Source: Candidatus Latescibacterota bacterium
GTDB taxonomy: Bacteria > Latescibacterota > UBA2968 > UBA8231
Length of the DNA stretch: 49,461 nt
Reading direction: 5' to 3'
Assembly: GCA_022825185.1 (NCBI GenBank)
Contig: JAJDYK010000343.1
Coordinates: 1 to 49,461, forward strand
Part shown: positions 36,165 through 44,112 of the stretch, in pieces
Layout: every line of letters starts with the position of its first letter
Numbering within the stretch: the first letter of the stretch is position 1
The notes under the pieces: model-generated
The model's database searches: none
What the model was told of the DNA's origin: nothing
Seen by the model: the letters and a program-made list of their open reading frames with translations, nothing else
Position numbers and translations under genes: made by a program

Positions 36165-36194
36165 CTTATAAAAATTATCTAAAGTGTTGGTCAA
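36165..36194 (-). promoter_or_regulatory. Sigma70-type promoter of the surface operon
   Basis: On the minus strand TTGACC (36189-36194) is followed after 18 bases by TATAAG (36165-36170), about 75 bases before ATG 36087. The surrounding 36088-36240 is strikingly AT-rich in a GC-rich region. A second overlapping pair, TTGACG-N18-TATCTT, lies just upstream. The non-coding stretch 36088-36282 holds this promoter region and the tail of the preceding operon; no clear terminator hairpin was found in it. Confidence 0.6.
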
Positions 36195-36282
36195 GATAGT
36201 GTTTACAACCTAACTCCGTCAAGTAATTTAAGCTCTCCGAGGCTCTATTGTGCGGCAAGCAAATCTATCGCGGTCCATGACC

Positions 36283-38013
36283 TTAGCGTTGCCCGCCGGT
36301 AGTAGGCTCTAGCACAAACAGCGTTTGGTCCGCCTCGACGTTCACCAGATGCTGCACGCCCCCGGCGGGCCAACGCACCGCGACAGAATCCACTGCGGCG
36401 TGCGACCCTAGGCCGAAATGGAGCCGCAGCTCGCTGTGACTTAGGTAGCTCTCGGCTCCCCGTACTTCCCGGCACTGTCTCAGCTCTCCAGCCCGAACGC
36501 AGACCTGTGCGCCAATTCCGTCCCGGTTGCTAGATTGCCCCTGCAGCTTCACTCCGAGCCAGTGATGCCCATTTCCCCCTTCGTTGCGCAACAGGGAAAG
36601 CCGTTCGCCGATATTGGCTACTAGCAGATCGACAGCGCCGTCTGCATTCCAGTCTGCGACTGCACTCCCCCGGCTCACTCGAACTTGGGCCATCCCCGGC
36701 CCGGATTCAGCGCCCACTTCGACGAATCGATTTTCCCCACCCTTGGCTGCGCCGTTGTTGTGGAACAGCAGATTGCGCTGCGGGTAGGAAGTGGAGGGGT
36801 CGAAACGCTCGACGTTATCCAAGACGTGCCCATTGGCGACGAACAAATCGAGCCATCCATCGCTATCGAAATCCAAAAACGCAATCCCAAACCCGAGGAA
36901 GGGGAGCGTCACCCACCCGGTCCCCGAGCTGTACGTGGCGTTGGCAAAGAAACCCATCCCTGTGTTTTGATAGAGATCATTTGGCTCTCCTTGGAAATTG
37001 GTGACTGCGAGGTCTGGAAAGCCGTTGTTGTCGTAGTCGCCGAAATCAACTCCCATGCCGGCCTCGGCCTGCCCCGATAGTCCGTAAGCCGTCCCCGAGG
37101 CCGCTCCCACTTCCTCGAAGCTCCCATCGCCTCGGTTGTGGTAGAGGAAGTTGGGGTTTCCGTCGTTGGCGACGTAGAGGTCGGGCCAACCGTCGAGGTT
37201 GTAGTCGCCGAAGACAACCCCCAATCCCCTGCCGGCCATAGCGTCTGTGTCCGCCAGATCGCTGATGTCGGCAAACCGCCCATTTTCGTTGCGCAGCAGG
37301 CGATCTGGGCTTGCGGGAAAGCTGGAAGGTCGCGGATAGGCTGCGGGCAATTCTTCGCCCGCTACCCGCGCCAGTGACAGATCGGCGAGGTAGGGAGCCA
37401 TCTCCCCGGTCTGACGCTCGGGATCAAATTCGACGTAGTGGACCACATACAGGTCTAGGTCGCCGTCCAGATCGACGTCTGCGAAAGCTGCGCCCGTGCT
37501 CCACAGGCTGTCGTTGAGCCCGGTAGAGATAGAGACCTCGTCGAATAGGCCGTTTCCGTTGTTGCGGTAGAATGCATCGAATCCGTAGTTGGTGACGAGG
37601 AGATCCGGGTCGCCGTCGTTGTCGCAATCGCCGACCGCACAGCCCATGCCAATCCCGCCGTGGTCAACTCCCGCAGCGGCACCCACTTCGGTAAAACGCC
37701 CTGCGGCAGTCTGGCGGAAGAGGGCGTTGACGGGGGCCTTGCCGGAGGTTTCGGGCGGCGGGACTACGGGAGCACCGTTGACAGCATAGACATCGAGCCG
37801 ACCGTCCCCGTCGAAGTCGAGAACGCAGACTCCCCCTCCCATTGTTTCGGGCAGGTAGTGGCCTCCCCAAGCTCCGGTCTCATGGTGGAATACCAAGCCC
37901 GTCTCCTCGGCCACATCCACGAAGCGAACAGGTGTCGGCTCCGTTGCGCCGAGCGGACTGGCAATGATGTAGAGCGCGATGATCGGCCCGATCCTTTCCC
38001 ACACTCGGGTCAT
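36283..38013 (-). CDS. Secreted VCBS/FG-GAP protein with ASPIC/UnbV domain
   Basis: 576 residues. ATG 38013 overlaps the TPR gene stop (ATGA). A signal peptide (RIGPIIALYIIASPLGA) is followed by RFVDVAEETGLVFHHETG and then repeated VCBS/FG-GAP blades, each with a calcium-type D-x-D-x-D-G loop (LDFDGDGRLDVY, GDCDNDGDPDLL, ADVDLDGDLDLY, GDYNLDGWPDLY). The C-terminal ASPIC/UnbV region is visible as HWLGVKLQGQSSNRDGIGA, QCREVRG, HFGLGSHAAVDSV and VRWPAGGVQHLVN. This architecture is that of CRTAC1-like proteins, a seven-blade propeller exposed outside the cell. Ligand and function are unknown. It is last of a three-gene operon with its paralog at 39359. Confidence 0.87.
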   Translation of the reverse strand: MTRVWERIGPIIALYIIASPLGATEPTPVRFVDVAEETGLVFHHETGAWGGHYLPETMGGGVCVLDFDGDGRLDVYAVNGAPVVPPPETSGKAPVNALFRQTAAGRFTEVGAAAGVDHGGIGMGCAVGDCDNDGDPDLLVTNYGFDAFYRNNGNGLFDEVSISTGLNDSLWSTGAAFADVDLDGDLDLYVVHYVEFDPERQTGEMAPYLADLSLARVAGEELPAAYPRPSSFPASPDRLLRNENGRFADISDLADTDAMAGRGLGVVFGDYNLDGWPDLYVANDGNPNFLYHNRGDGSFEEVGAASGTAYGLSGQAEAGMGVDFGDYDNNGFPDLAVTNFQGEPNDLYQNTGMGFFANATYSSGTGWVTLPFLGFGIAFLDFDSDGWLDLFVANGHVLDNVERFDPSTSYPQRNLLFHNNGAAKGGENRFVEVGAESGPGMAQVRVSRGSAVADWNADGAVDLLVANIGERLSLLRNEGGNGHHWLGVKLQGQSSNRDGIGAQVCVRAGELRQCREVRGAESYLSHSELRLHFGLGSHAAVDSVAVRWPAGGVQHLVNVEADQTLFVLEPTTGGQR

Positions 38014-39362
38014 CGCGGTCTGCTCTCTAGCGCTCGCTCGGCTCGCTCAATTTTGGCGGCCAGCGCTGTATCGCTAGGCGTTGTCTCTGCGACGCGACGC
38101 CAGTTCTCCAGCGCTTGCTCCAGCGCCCCGTCCAGGAAGTACGCGTCTCCGAGTATCTCCCTTGCACCGTGAAATGTAGAATCGATCGCCAGAGCCTTTG
38201 CTGCCGCTTGGCACGCTTGCTCGGCCTGTCCCAGATCGCGGTAGGCCCGTGCTACATTGGCCCAGAGAGGGGCCTGTGTAGGAGCGTCGCGAGCAGCGGC
38301 CTCAAATTGCGCGACGGCCTTTGCATGGCGGCCTCTGGCGTGGTAGATCAGCCCTAGATTGTTGTGCGCTGTGGCTAGGGTTGAGTCGCGTGCGAGGGCT
38401 TCCGCAAAGAGAATCTCGGCTTGCTCCAACTCTCCTGAGGACATCGCAAGAGTTCCGAGACCTTTGTAGGCGCGCGCATACGAAGAATCTGTTTCCAAGG
38501 CTCGCCGGTACGCCTGCTGCGCCAACTTCAATCGTCCCATGCGGGCGTACGCCACCCCCAAGTTGAAGTGCGATTGGGGACGATTCGGATAGCGCGTGGC
38601 GGCGGCGCGCAGGGGGCGGAGTTCCTCTTCTTCTTGGCGTATTTTCTCCGCCCCTTTGAGGATCAGCCGGGCGCTGTCGGCCTTGCCCTGACGGGCCATT
38701 GCCTGGCCTAACCCCACTAGGGTCTGGGGGTCGTACGGGGACCAGCGCGCTGCTTCTTGGAGGGATCGTTGGGCGCGTTCCAGTTCGCCTTGCTGCAGAT
38801 AGGTCAGGCCCAGTTGGCGGTGGGCTTCGGCCGATGGTATTCGCTCCAGCAGGCTGGCGTACACTGTGACGGCGCTGTCCAGTTCGCCTTCGCGCTGGTG
38901 GACGAGTCCGAGGGTATAGCGACCCCGCTCGTGGTCGGGGTCGAGTTGTAGGCTCTGCCGCAACAGTGCCTTGGCCTCAGTCGCCTTGCCCTGCTTTTCG
39001 TAGAGAAGCCAGCCGAGCCGAGCTAAGGGATCCGCTAGGGTTGGATCTAGCTCGGCTGCTCTGCGGAAGCGGGCTTCGGCCTCTGCAAAGCGGCTGAGTT
39101 CCACTAGGGCTGCGCCGAGCAAATTGTTGAGTTGGGCGTGATCTGGGGCGACCTCCAAGGCTTCTCTGAGGATTCGTTCGGCTTCTTTGGGCTGACGGAC
39201 ATTGAGCAGATTGTGCGCCTTGTCGATGGCGGCAGCCGCAGCAGGGGGGGGCGTTTCAACCTCCGCAGTCTGAGGGGCGGCTCGTTCTTCTTGGCAGCCG
39301 CAGCCCGCGACGAGAATTGCCTTGAGTAACAGCAAGGTGCCTAGCGAGAGCTGTCGCTTCAT
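38010..39362 (-). CDS. TPR-repeat lipoprotein
   Basis: 450 residues with a lipoprotein signal (LLLLKAILVAGC, Cys about 21) and a Pro/Ala-rich linker. The rest, from about residue 50, consists of some eleven tetratricopeptide repeats, e.g. AERILREALEVAPDHAQLNNLLGA-like, RFRRAAELDPTLADPLARLG-like and ARAYKGLGTLAMSSGELEQA. TPRs are protein-interaction scaffolds. It overlaps both neighbours by four bases (ATGA at each end), so all three are translationally coupled; it may anchor or organise the two ASPIC/UnbV propeller proteins at the membrane. No enzymatic domain is seen. Confidence 0.87.
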   Translation of the reverse strand: MKRQLSLGTLLLLKAILVAGCGCQEERAAPQTAEVETPPPAAAAAIDKAHNLLNVRQPKEAERILREALEVAPDHAQLNNLLGAALVELSRFAEAEARFRRAAELDPTLADPLARLGWLLYEKQGKATEAKALLRQSLQLDPDHERGRYTLGLVHQREGELDSAVTVYASLLERIPSAEAHRQLGLTYLQQGELERAQRSLQEAARWSPYDPQTLVGLGQAMARQGKADSARLILKGAEKIRQEEEELRPLRAAATRYPNRPQSHFNLGVAYARMGRLKLAQQAYRRALETDSSYARAYKGLGTLAMSSGELEQAEILFAEALARDSTLATAHNNLGLIYHARGRHAKAVAQFEAAARDAPTQAPLWANVARAYRDLGQAEQACQAAAKALAIDSTFHGAREILGDAYFLDGALEQALENWRRVAETTPSDTALAAKIERAERALESRPR

Positions 39363-41065
39363 TCAGAGCCCATCCTCTCCCCCTCTCCTCGGACTGTGAG
39401 CCCGTCTTGGTAGTGGATCAGGTAGAGACGATCTGCGGTCAGGTTCTGGTAGTGCTGCACCAGCCCGGAAGGCCAGCGCACCTCCAAGTAGTCCACCAGG
39501 CGAGCCGTTCCCAGCCCGATGAAGAGGCGCGGGTCGTTTTGCCCCATAAACCCGTCGCCGCTGAAGACTTGGCGATGCTGCTCGTGGCCCCCCAACCGCA
39601 CTAGGACATGAGCACCAATCCCGTGGGGATTTCCAGGTGGACCGTGCAGATCCAGTCCCAGCCAGTGATAAATGCGGTCGCCGTCGTTGCGCAGTAAATT
39701 TGGCGGCGCGTCGATATTGGCTACTACAATATCGGGGTCGCCGTCGCCGTCCAGATCGCCATGGACGGCGCCGCGACTCACCCTCGCCAAGCCAAACCCA
39801 GGTCCAGTGCGCTCACTGACCTCTGTAAATCTGCTGCCCCCGTCATTGCGGTATAGCTGATTTGTCTGAGCGTAGTGTAGTCCACTACCGGCATGGTCAA
39901 TGGCAGGCATGAGGTGGCCGTTGGCGACGAATAGATCGAGGTCGGTATCGCCGTCGAAGTCAAAAAAGAAGGTGGCCCACCCCATGAAGGGGCGACTACT
40001 GCCGGCTAGCCCTGCTTGGCCGCTGATGTCGGTGAAAAATCCAGTGCCTGTATTCTCGTAGTACGTGTTGTGATCCTGGGAGAAATTGGTGACGAAGATG
40101 TCGCACAAGCCGTCGCCGTCGCCGTCGCCAAGGGCTACCCCCATCCCAGCTTGAGATCGGCCATCGCCGCTGAAGGCCGCGCCCGACGATATGCCGATTT
40201 CAGCGAATTTCTCGCGACCGTCGTTGCGCAAGAGGGAATTGGCATGTCCATCGTTGGCCACGTACGCGTCGAGATCTCCATCCGCGTCGAGGTCGCCCCA
40301 GGCGACTTGCATGCCATAACGGGGCGGGTCGTCAATCCCCGCAGCCACGCTTACGTCACTGAAGCTGCCGTTGCCGTCGTTGCGGAACAGGACATCTCTT
40401 TCTGCGTTGAAGCCGGCAGGGCCGCAAGCGGCCTTTATTCCCCTGTGATTACACCACTTGTCGTAGAACGGAGGACCGTTGAGCTCGAACTTGATGTAGT
40501 TTGCGACGTAGAGATCGAGATCGCCATCGAGGTCGTAGTCGGCGAATGCCGCGCCGATTGCCCAGCGATTGTCATCGACGTTGGCGAGCGCAGCGACCTC
40601 GGTGAAGCGCCCCCCGCCCTCGTTGCGGAGCAAGGCGTTGCGACCCCAGCGCGTGACGTAGAGGTCGTCGTCCCCATCGAGGTCGTAGTCGGCCGGTGTG
40701 GCTCCCATGCTCCATCCCTGCAAGCCCGCGCCGCTACCTGCTGTTGCGTTGGCGAACTGCCCGCCGTCGTTGCGAAATAGGGCGTTTGTGGGAGCCCCCT
40801 CCCCTTTGAGGTGGGAACCAATGGTAAAGTACAAATCGGGATCCCCATCGAGATCGTAGTCCCACGTGGTTACGCCCGCGGCTTGGGTCTCAATTATGTA
40901 CTTCTTCTCGGGAGTGCCTGAGATATTGTTAAAGTCAATCCCCGACTGACGTGCCACCTCGACGAAGCGAGTCTCGGCTGTCGCTTTGGTGAGGATTGAG
41001 GCCAGCAGCAAAACCACCGCCACTGCATTTGCTCTACTGCCTTTGGAAAGCCTATCATTGGGCAT
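39359..41065 (-). CDS. Secreted VCBS/FG-GAP protein with ASPIC/UnbV domain
   Basis: 568 residues. AAGGA lies seven bases before ATG 41065, the first gene of the operon. A signal peptide (ANAVAVVLLLASILTKATA) is followed by RFVEVARQSGIDFNNISG and seven or so VCBS blades with D-x-D-x-D-G loops (WDYDLDGDPDLYF, ADYDLDGDDDLYV, GDLDADGDLDAYV, GDLDGDGDPDIVV). The C-terminal ASPIC/UnbV part includes HWLGLDLHGPPGNPHGIGA, FIGLGTARLVDYLEV and RWPSGLVQHYQNL. It is a CRTAC1-like paralog of the protein encoded at 36283. A two-cysteine insertion (WCNHRGIKAACGP) distinguishes it. Confidence 0.87.
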   Translation of the reverse strand: MPNDRLSKGSRANAVAVVLLLASILTKATAETRFVEVARQSGIDFNNISGTPEKKYIIETQAAGVTTWDYDLDGDPDLYFTIGSHLKGEGAPTNALFRNDGGQFANATAGSGAGLQGWSMGATPADYDLDGDDDLYVTRWGRNALLRNEGGGRFTEVAALANVDDNRWAIGAAFADYDLDGDLDLYVANYIKFELNGPPFYDKWCNHRGIKAACGPAGFNAERDVLFRNDGNGSFSDVSVAAGIDDPPRYGMQVAWGDLDADGDLDAYVANDGHANSLLRNDGREKFAEIGISSGAAFSGDGRSQAGMGVALGDGDGDGLCDIFVTNFSQDHNTYYENTGTGFFTDISGQAGLAGSSRPFMGWATFFFDFDGDTDLDLFVANGHLMPAIDHAGSGLHYAQTNQLYRNDGGSRFTEVSERTGPGFGLARVSRGAVHGDLDGDGDPDIVVANIDAPPNLLRNDGDRIYHWLGLDLHGPPGNPHGIGAHVLVRLGGHEQHRQVFSGDGFMGQNDPRLFIGLGTARLVDYLEVRWPSGLVQHYQNLTADRLYLIHYQDGLTVRGEGERMGSE

Positions 41066-41132
41066 CGCTTTTTCCTTGGTATCGCTATAAAACCGACAAT
41101 TATGAACTGACGTTACGCACGGGTATCGGGTA

Positions 41133-41161
41133 TGGGATGCTGAGCGAAGCGAAGCATCCCA
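41133..41161. repeat. Perfect 9-bp inverted repeat (hairpin)
   Basis: TGGGATGCT (41133-41141) and AGCATCCCA (41153-41161) flank an 11-base loop rich in GAAGC. It lies in the divergent non-coding region 41066-41228, next to a CTGACGTTACGCACG segment. It has no T tract. It could be an operator, a transcript hairpin or a copy of a dispersed palindromic element; no second copy was noticed in this window. Confidence 0.55.
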
Positions 41162-41174
41162 ATCGCGAGATGTC

Positions 41175-41188
41175 CGCCAATTTTGGCG
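41175..41188. promoter_or_regulatory. Palindrome, possible operator
   Basis: CGCCAA (41175-41180) and TTGGCG (41183-41188) form a perfect inverted repeat with a two-base centre, 40 bases before the SDR start and in the shared upstream region of the ASPIC/UnbV operon. Symmetry and position suit a dimeric regulator; nothing more supports it. Confidence 0.3.
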
Positions 41189-41228
41189 TCGATTAATCTA
41201 TTGCTAATTAGGGAGCTTAGAAAACCAG

Positions 41229-41975
41229 ATGGATCCGCAACCCCTCAAGGGAAAAAACGCCATTGTCACTGGTGCCGCGCGCGGCATAGGCCGCGCCATT
41301 GCTCTGCGCCTCGCCGCCGAGGGTGCCCAAGTGGCTATCTTAGATATCGACGCCGACGGCGCGCAGCGGACGGCTGCTGAAATAGGCGGTTCGACCATCG
41401 GCCTTGCTGCTGATGTGGCCCAGGCCGCTTCGGTTGACCGGGCCTTTGCCCAAGTGGCCAACCAGTTGGGTGGCCTCGACATCTTGGTCAACAACGCCGG
41501 CATTGTCGGCACAGACACGCCGGTCAAAGATCTGGCCGAAGACGACTGGGACCGCGTCCTCGACATCAATCTCAAGGGAACCTTTCTGTGCTCGCGGGCG
41601 GCTTTGCACTACATGCTGCCGCAACAGAGCGGGGTCATTTGTTCGCTGGCCTCTATCTCTGGCAAAGAGGGCAACGCCAATATGGCACCGTACTCCGTGT
41701 CCAAGGCGGGCGTCATCTGCTTTACCAAGACGCTAGCCAAAGAGGTTTTGGATTGCGGCATTCGCGTCAATTGCGTGGCTCCGGCCCTGATTGACACGCC
41801 GATATTGCAGGGCATGGACCAGGACCGCGTCGATTTTTTGACCGCCAAAATTCCCCTCGGCCGCTTGGGCCGTCCCGAAGAAGTGGCGGCGACCATTTTG
41901 TTCTTGGTATCGGACGAATCGACCTTTGCCACGGGCCAGTGCTTTGACGTGAGCGGCGGTCGGGCGACCTATTGA
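41229..41975 (+). CDS. Short-chain dehydrogenase/reductase (FabG-like)
   Basis: 248 residues, the normal length for a classical SDR. The nucleotide-binding TGAARGIG is at 14-21, the NNAGIVG motif near 90, the catalytic Ser in SLASISGKEG and Tyr-x3-Lys in YSVSKAG; VNCVAPALIDTPI and a C-terminal FDVSGGRATY complete the pattern. SDRs of this type oxidise or reduce alcohols, sugars or 3-oxoacyl thioesters using NAD(P)H; the substrate cannot be read from the sequence. GGGAG lies 13 bases before the ATG. It is divergent from the ASPIC/UnbV operon and converges on the DUF481-like gene. Confidence 0.9.
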   Translation: MDPQPLKGKNAIVTGAARGIGRAIALRLAAEGAQVAILDIDADGAQRTAAEIGGSTIGLAADVAQAASVDRAFAQVANQLGGLDILVNNAGIVGTDTPVKDLAEDDWDRVLDINLKGTFLCSRAALHYMLPQQSGVICSLASISGKEGNANMAPYSVSKAGVICFTKTLAKEVLDCGIRVNCVAPALIDTPILQGMDQDRVDFLTAKIPLGRLGRPEEVAATILFLVSDESTFATGQCFDVSGGRATY

Positions 41976-42010
41976 GTGGAGGAAGGATTGCCGACGCTGG
42001 TTGAAGTTGC

Positions 42011-42775
42011 TCAGTTCCAATCGAGTGCTAAACCCGTTGTTAGGCTAAAATCGCTGCCAGCCACTCCCTTGAGCGGATCGCTGTCGCGCTGGAATGCCAC
42101 GGACGTAGTCGAGGATAGCGCTTCGGTGATCGACACTTTCAAGACCACGTCCCACAAAACGCGATAGTCGTCGAATTGCCGCACTGCGGGCTGCACGTAA
42201 GCCGTTCCCGCTAGCTGGGCTGCTTCACCGAGCTCGATATCCGCTGACAAGTAGTTGCTCCAGCGGACAAGAGAAGTTTGAGCCGCATGGCTGTCTGCCG
42301 GTATGAGTTCATTTTGCTCGTGCTCGAACATCAACGACGAGCCTAGCCAAAAAGACGACTCGCCCGGAGAGATGAGAGCCAAGCGGATGCCGCCGCCGCC
42401 AAGGCCGCGAAAATCCAAGCGCCGAGATCGGTCGTAATTAACTTGTCCGAAGGCCTCTCCGTGCAGCCGCGAGCCCAAGGCGCGGACGTAGCGCAGGTGC
42501 GCCAGCGCTTCATTGGAAAAGCGCTCCTTACCCTCCCAGCCGAGGTCGCCTGAGCCGATAAAAATGAACGTGTCCTCGGCGCGGCTGTAACTGAGGGAAA
42601 GCTCGGGACCGCATTCGAACAACTCGACATTGCCGGCCCGCAACGTCAGGTCAATCGCCACGGAACCGAAAAAACCCGCTTGATCGTCCCGGCGCAGGCT
42701 TTCGATATCGACTTGCGCCCACAGGGGATTTGCCAGCCAGACTAGGGCCGTTAGTAAGAGCCAGTAAAGCTTCAT
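42011..42775 (-). CDS. DUF481-like outer-membrane protein
   Basis: 254 residues from ATG 42775, which directly starts the signal peptide MKLYWLLLTALVWLANPLWA; a TTG six bases upstream is the alternative. The rest is a run of amphipathic strands: GFFGSVAIDLTLRAGNV, FIFIGSGDLGWEGKERFSNEALAHLRYV, and a C-terminus ending SLTTGLALDWN. This fits DUF481 (salt-induced outer-membrane protein) barrels. Function of the family is poorly known. It follows fabV by 17 bases and may be co-transcribed with it. Confidence 0.65.
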   Translation of the reverse strand: MKLYWLLLTALVWLANPLWAQVDIESLRRDDQAGFFGSVAIDLTLRAGNVELFECGPELSLSYSRAEDTFIFIGSGDLGWEGKERFSNEALAHLRYVRALGSRLHGEAFGQVNYDRSRRLDFRGLGGGGIRLALISPGESSFWLGSSLMFEHEQNELIPADSHAAQTSLVRWSNYLSADIELGEAAQLAGTAYVQPAVRQFDDYRVLWDVVLKVSITEALSSTTSVAFQRDSDPLKGVAGSDFSLTTGLALDWN

Positions 42776-42792
42776 TGCCAACGACGCACCTA

Positions 42793-43965
42793 TTACAGCC
42801 CCCGCTCGGGATCGATGTCTGCCGAGTAGTCAACGCCCGGAAGGCCAAAGCCGAAAAGGCCCAGAAACTCGGAGCGATAGCTCTCGATATCCGACAGCGA
42901 TTCGAGGTTGTCAGTATTGACTTGCTCCCACAGCGCAGCGACTTCCCGCTGCACGTCTTCGCGCATTTCGCGGTCGTCGATGCGGATGCGCCCTTCGGCG
43001 TCAGTGGAGGCATCTGCATAGAGGCAGTCGGCGAAGAGCCGGTGCATCTGCTCAATGCAGCTTTCGTGGCAACCTTTTTCCTTCATCACCTTGTACAGCA
43101 GCGAGATGTAGAGCGGCACGACGGGGATGGCGGCGCTCGATTGGGTCACCATGGCCTTGTTGACGGAGATGTGGGCACTGCCGCTTCTGGCCTGCAGATA
43201 TTCGTCGAGGGCCTTGGCCGTGTTTTCCAGATGATTCTTGGCGTGGCCGATAGTCCCGTCGCGATAGACCGGGTGGGTAACTTCAGGGCCGATGTAGGTA
43301 TAAGCGACCGTGCGAACGCCGTCGGCGAGCACGCCCGCTTCGTCGAGCGCTTCGATCCACATCTGCCAGTCTTCCCCGCCCATGACTGCGATGGTGTGGG
43401 CGATCTCTTCTTCGCTCGCCGAGTCGATGGCGATGTCGGAAACTTCGCCGGTCTGGACGTGGACGGTCTTGTTGGTGTAGGTGCCGCCGAGGGGCTTGAG
43501 GACGGAGCTGAAATTTTCGCCAGTGCGCGGGTGAATCCGCCGAGGCGAGGCTAGACTGTAAACGACCAAATCGACCTCTTGCAGGTCTTCGCGGATGGCG
43601 GCGATGGTCTCGGCCTTGATCTCGTCGGAGAAGGCATCGCCGTTGATGCTGCGGGCGTAATGGCCGTCGTTGCGCGCAGCCTCGTGAAAGGCCGCGCTAT
43701 TGTACCACCCGGCTGTTGCCGTGCGCTTGCCGGATGCGGGCCGCTCGAAGAAGACTCCGAGCGTGGCTGCCCCCGCGCCAAAGCAGGTGGCGATGCGCGA
43801 CGCCAGCCCGTAGCCGGTCGAAGCGCCGACGACGAGAACTTTCACGGGGCCGTCGAAGGGAGGTTGGCGTTTGACCCAGTCGATTTGGTCTTGGACGGCG
43901 CGAGCGCAGCCGTCGGGATGGGCCGTAGTGCAGATAAAGCCGCGAACTTTAGGTTGGATGATCAT
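42793..43965 (-). CDS. fabV: FabV-type trans-2-enoyl-ACP/CoA reductase
   Basis: 390 residues, close to the usual 400. AAGGA lies seven bases before ATG 43965. The start MIIQPKVRGFICTTAHP and the NADH-binding segment VLVVGASTGYGLASRI are typical, as are FFERPASGKRTATAGWYN and VYSLASPRRIHP. The catalytic Tyr-x8-Lys motif is seen in LYISLLYKVMKEKG. FabV reduces the double bond of enoyl-ACP (or enoyl-CoA) in the last step of fatty-acid elongation and is resistant to triclosan compared with FabI. No other fatty-acid synthesis gene is adjacent apart from the SDR at 41229. Confidence 0.93.
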   Translation of the reverse strand: MIIQPKVRGFICTTAHPDGCARAVQDQIDWVKRQPPFDGPVKVLVVGASTGYGLASRIATCFGAGAATLGVFFERPASGKRTATAGWYNSAAFHEAARNDGHYARSINGDAFSDEIKAETIAAIREDLQEVDLVVYSLASPRRIHPRTGENFSSVLKPLGGTYTNKTVHVQTGEVSDIAIDSASEEEIAHTIAVMGGEDWQMWIEALDEAGVLADGVRTVAYTYIGPEVTHPVYRDGTIGHAKNHLENTAKALDEYLQARSGSAHISVNKAMVTQSSAAIPVVPLYISLLYKVMKEKGCHESCIEQMHRLFADCLYADASTDAEGRIRIDDREMREDVQREVAALWEQVNTDNLESLSDIESYRSEFLGLFGFGLPGVDYSADIDPERGL

Positions 43966-44000
43966 GGGATTTCCTTGGGTTGAGATTGAGAAACCGTTGA

Positions 44001-44029
44001 ATAATGGGTTGCGCTGCGGTTAGGCGCAA
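44001..44029 (-). promoter_or_regulatory. Possible fabV promoter with an inverted repeat in the spacer
   Basis: On the minus strand TTGCGC (44024-44029) is followed after 17 bases by CATTAT (44001-44006), four of six matches at the -10. TTGCGC at 44009-44014 and GCGCAA at 44024-44029 form an inverted repeat spanning the spacer and -35. This could be an operator. The remaining non-coding region 43966-44112, shared with the divergent LolA-like gene, shows nothing else firm. Confidence 0.35.
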
Positions 44030-44112
44030 ATGGTCCGTTTGGCTGACCTGTTTCGGCGGAATAATTTAATAAAGGGCAACTACCAGACTCAGCCATTCAA
44101 AAGAAGGCGAGC

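Noticed and set aside
40016..40780. 254-codon plus-strand frame
   Set aside because: It is antisense to the ASPIC/UnbV gene; its valine/acidic composition mirrors the D-x-D-x-D-G repeats on the other strand.
36800..40900. Regularly spaced repeats suspected of being an array
   Set aside because: They are the codons of D-x-D-x-D-G loops in VCBS blades; copies are degenerate and lie in frame in two genes, so this is not a CRISPR.
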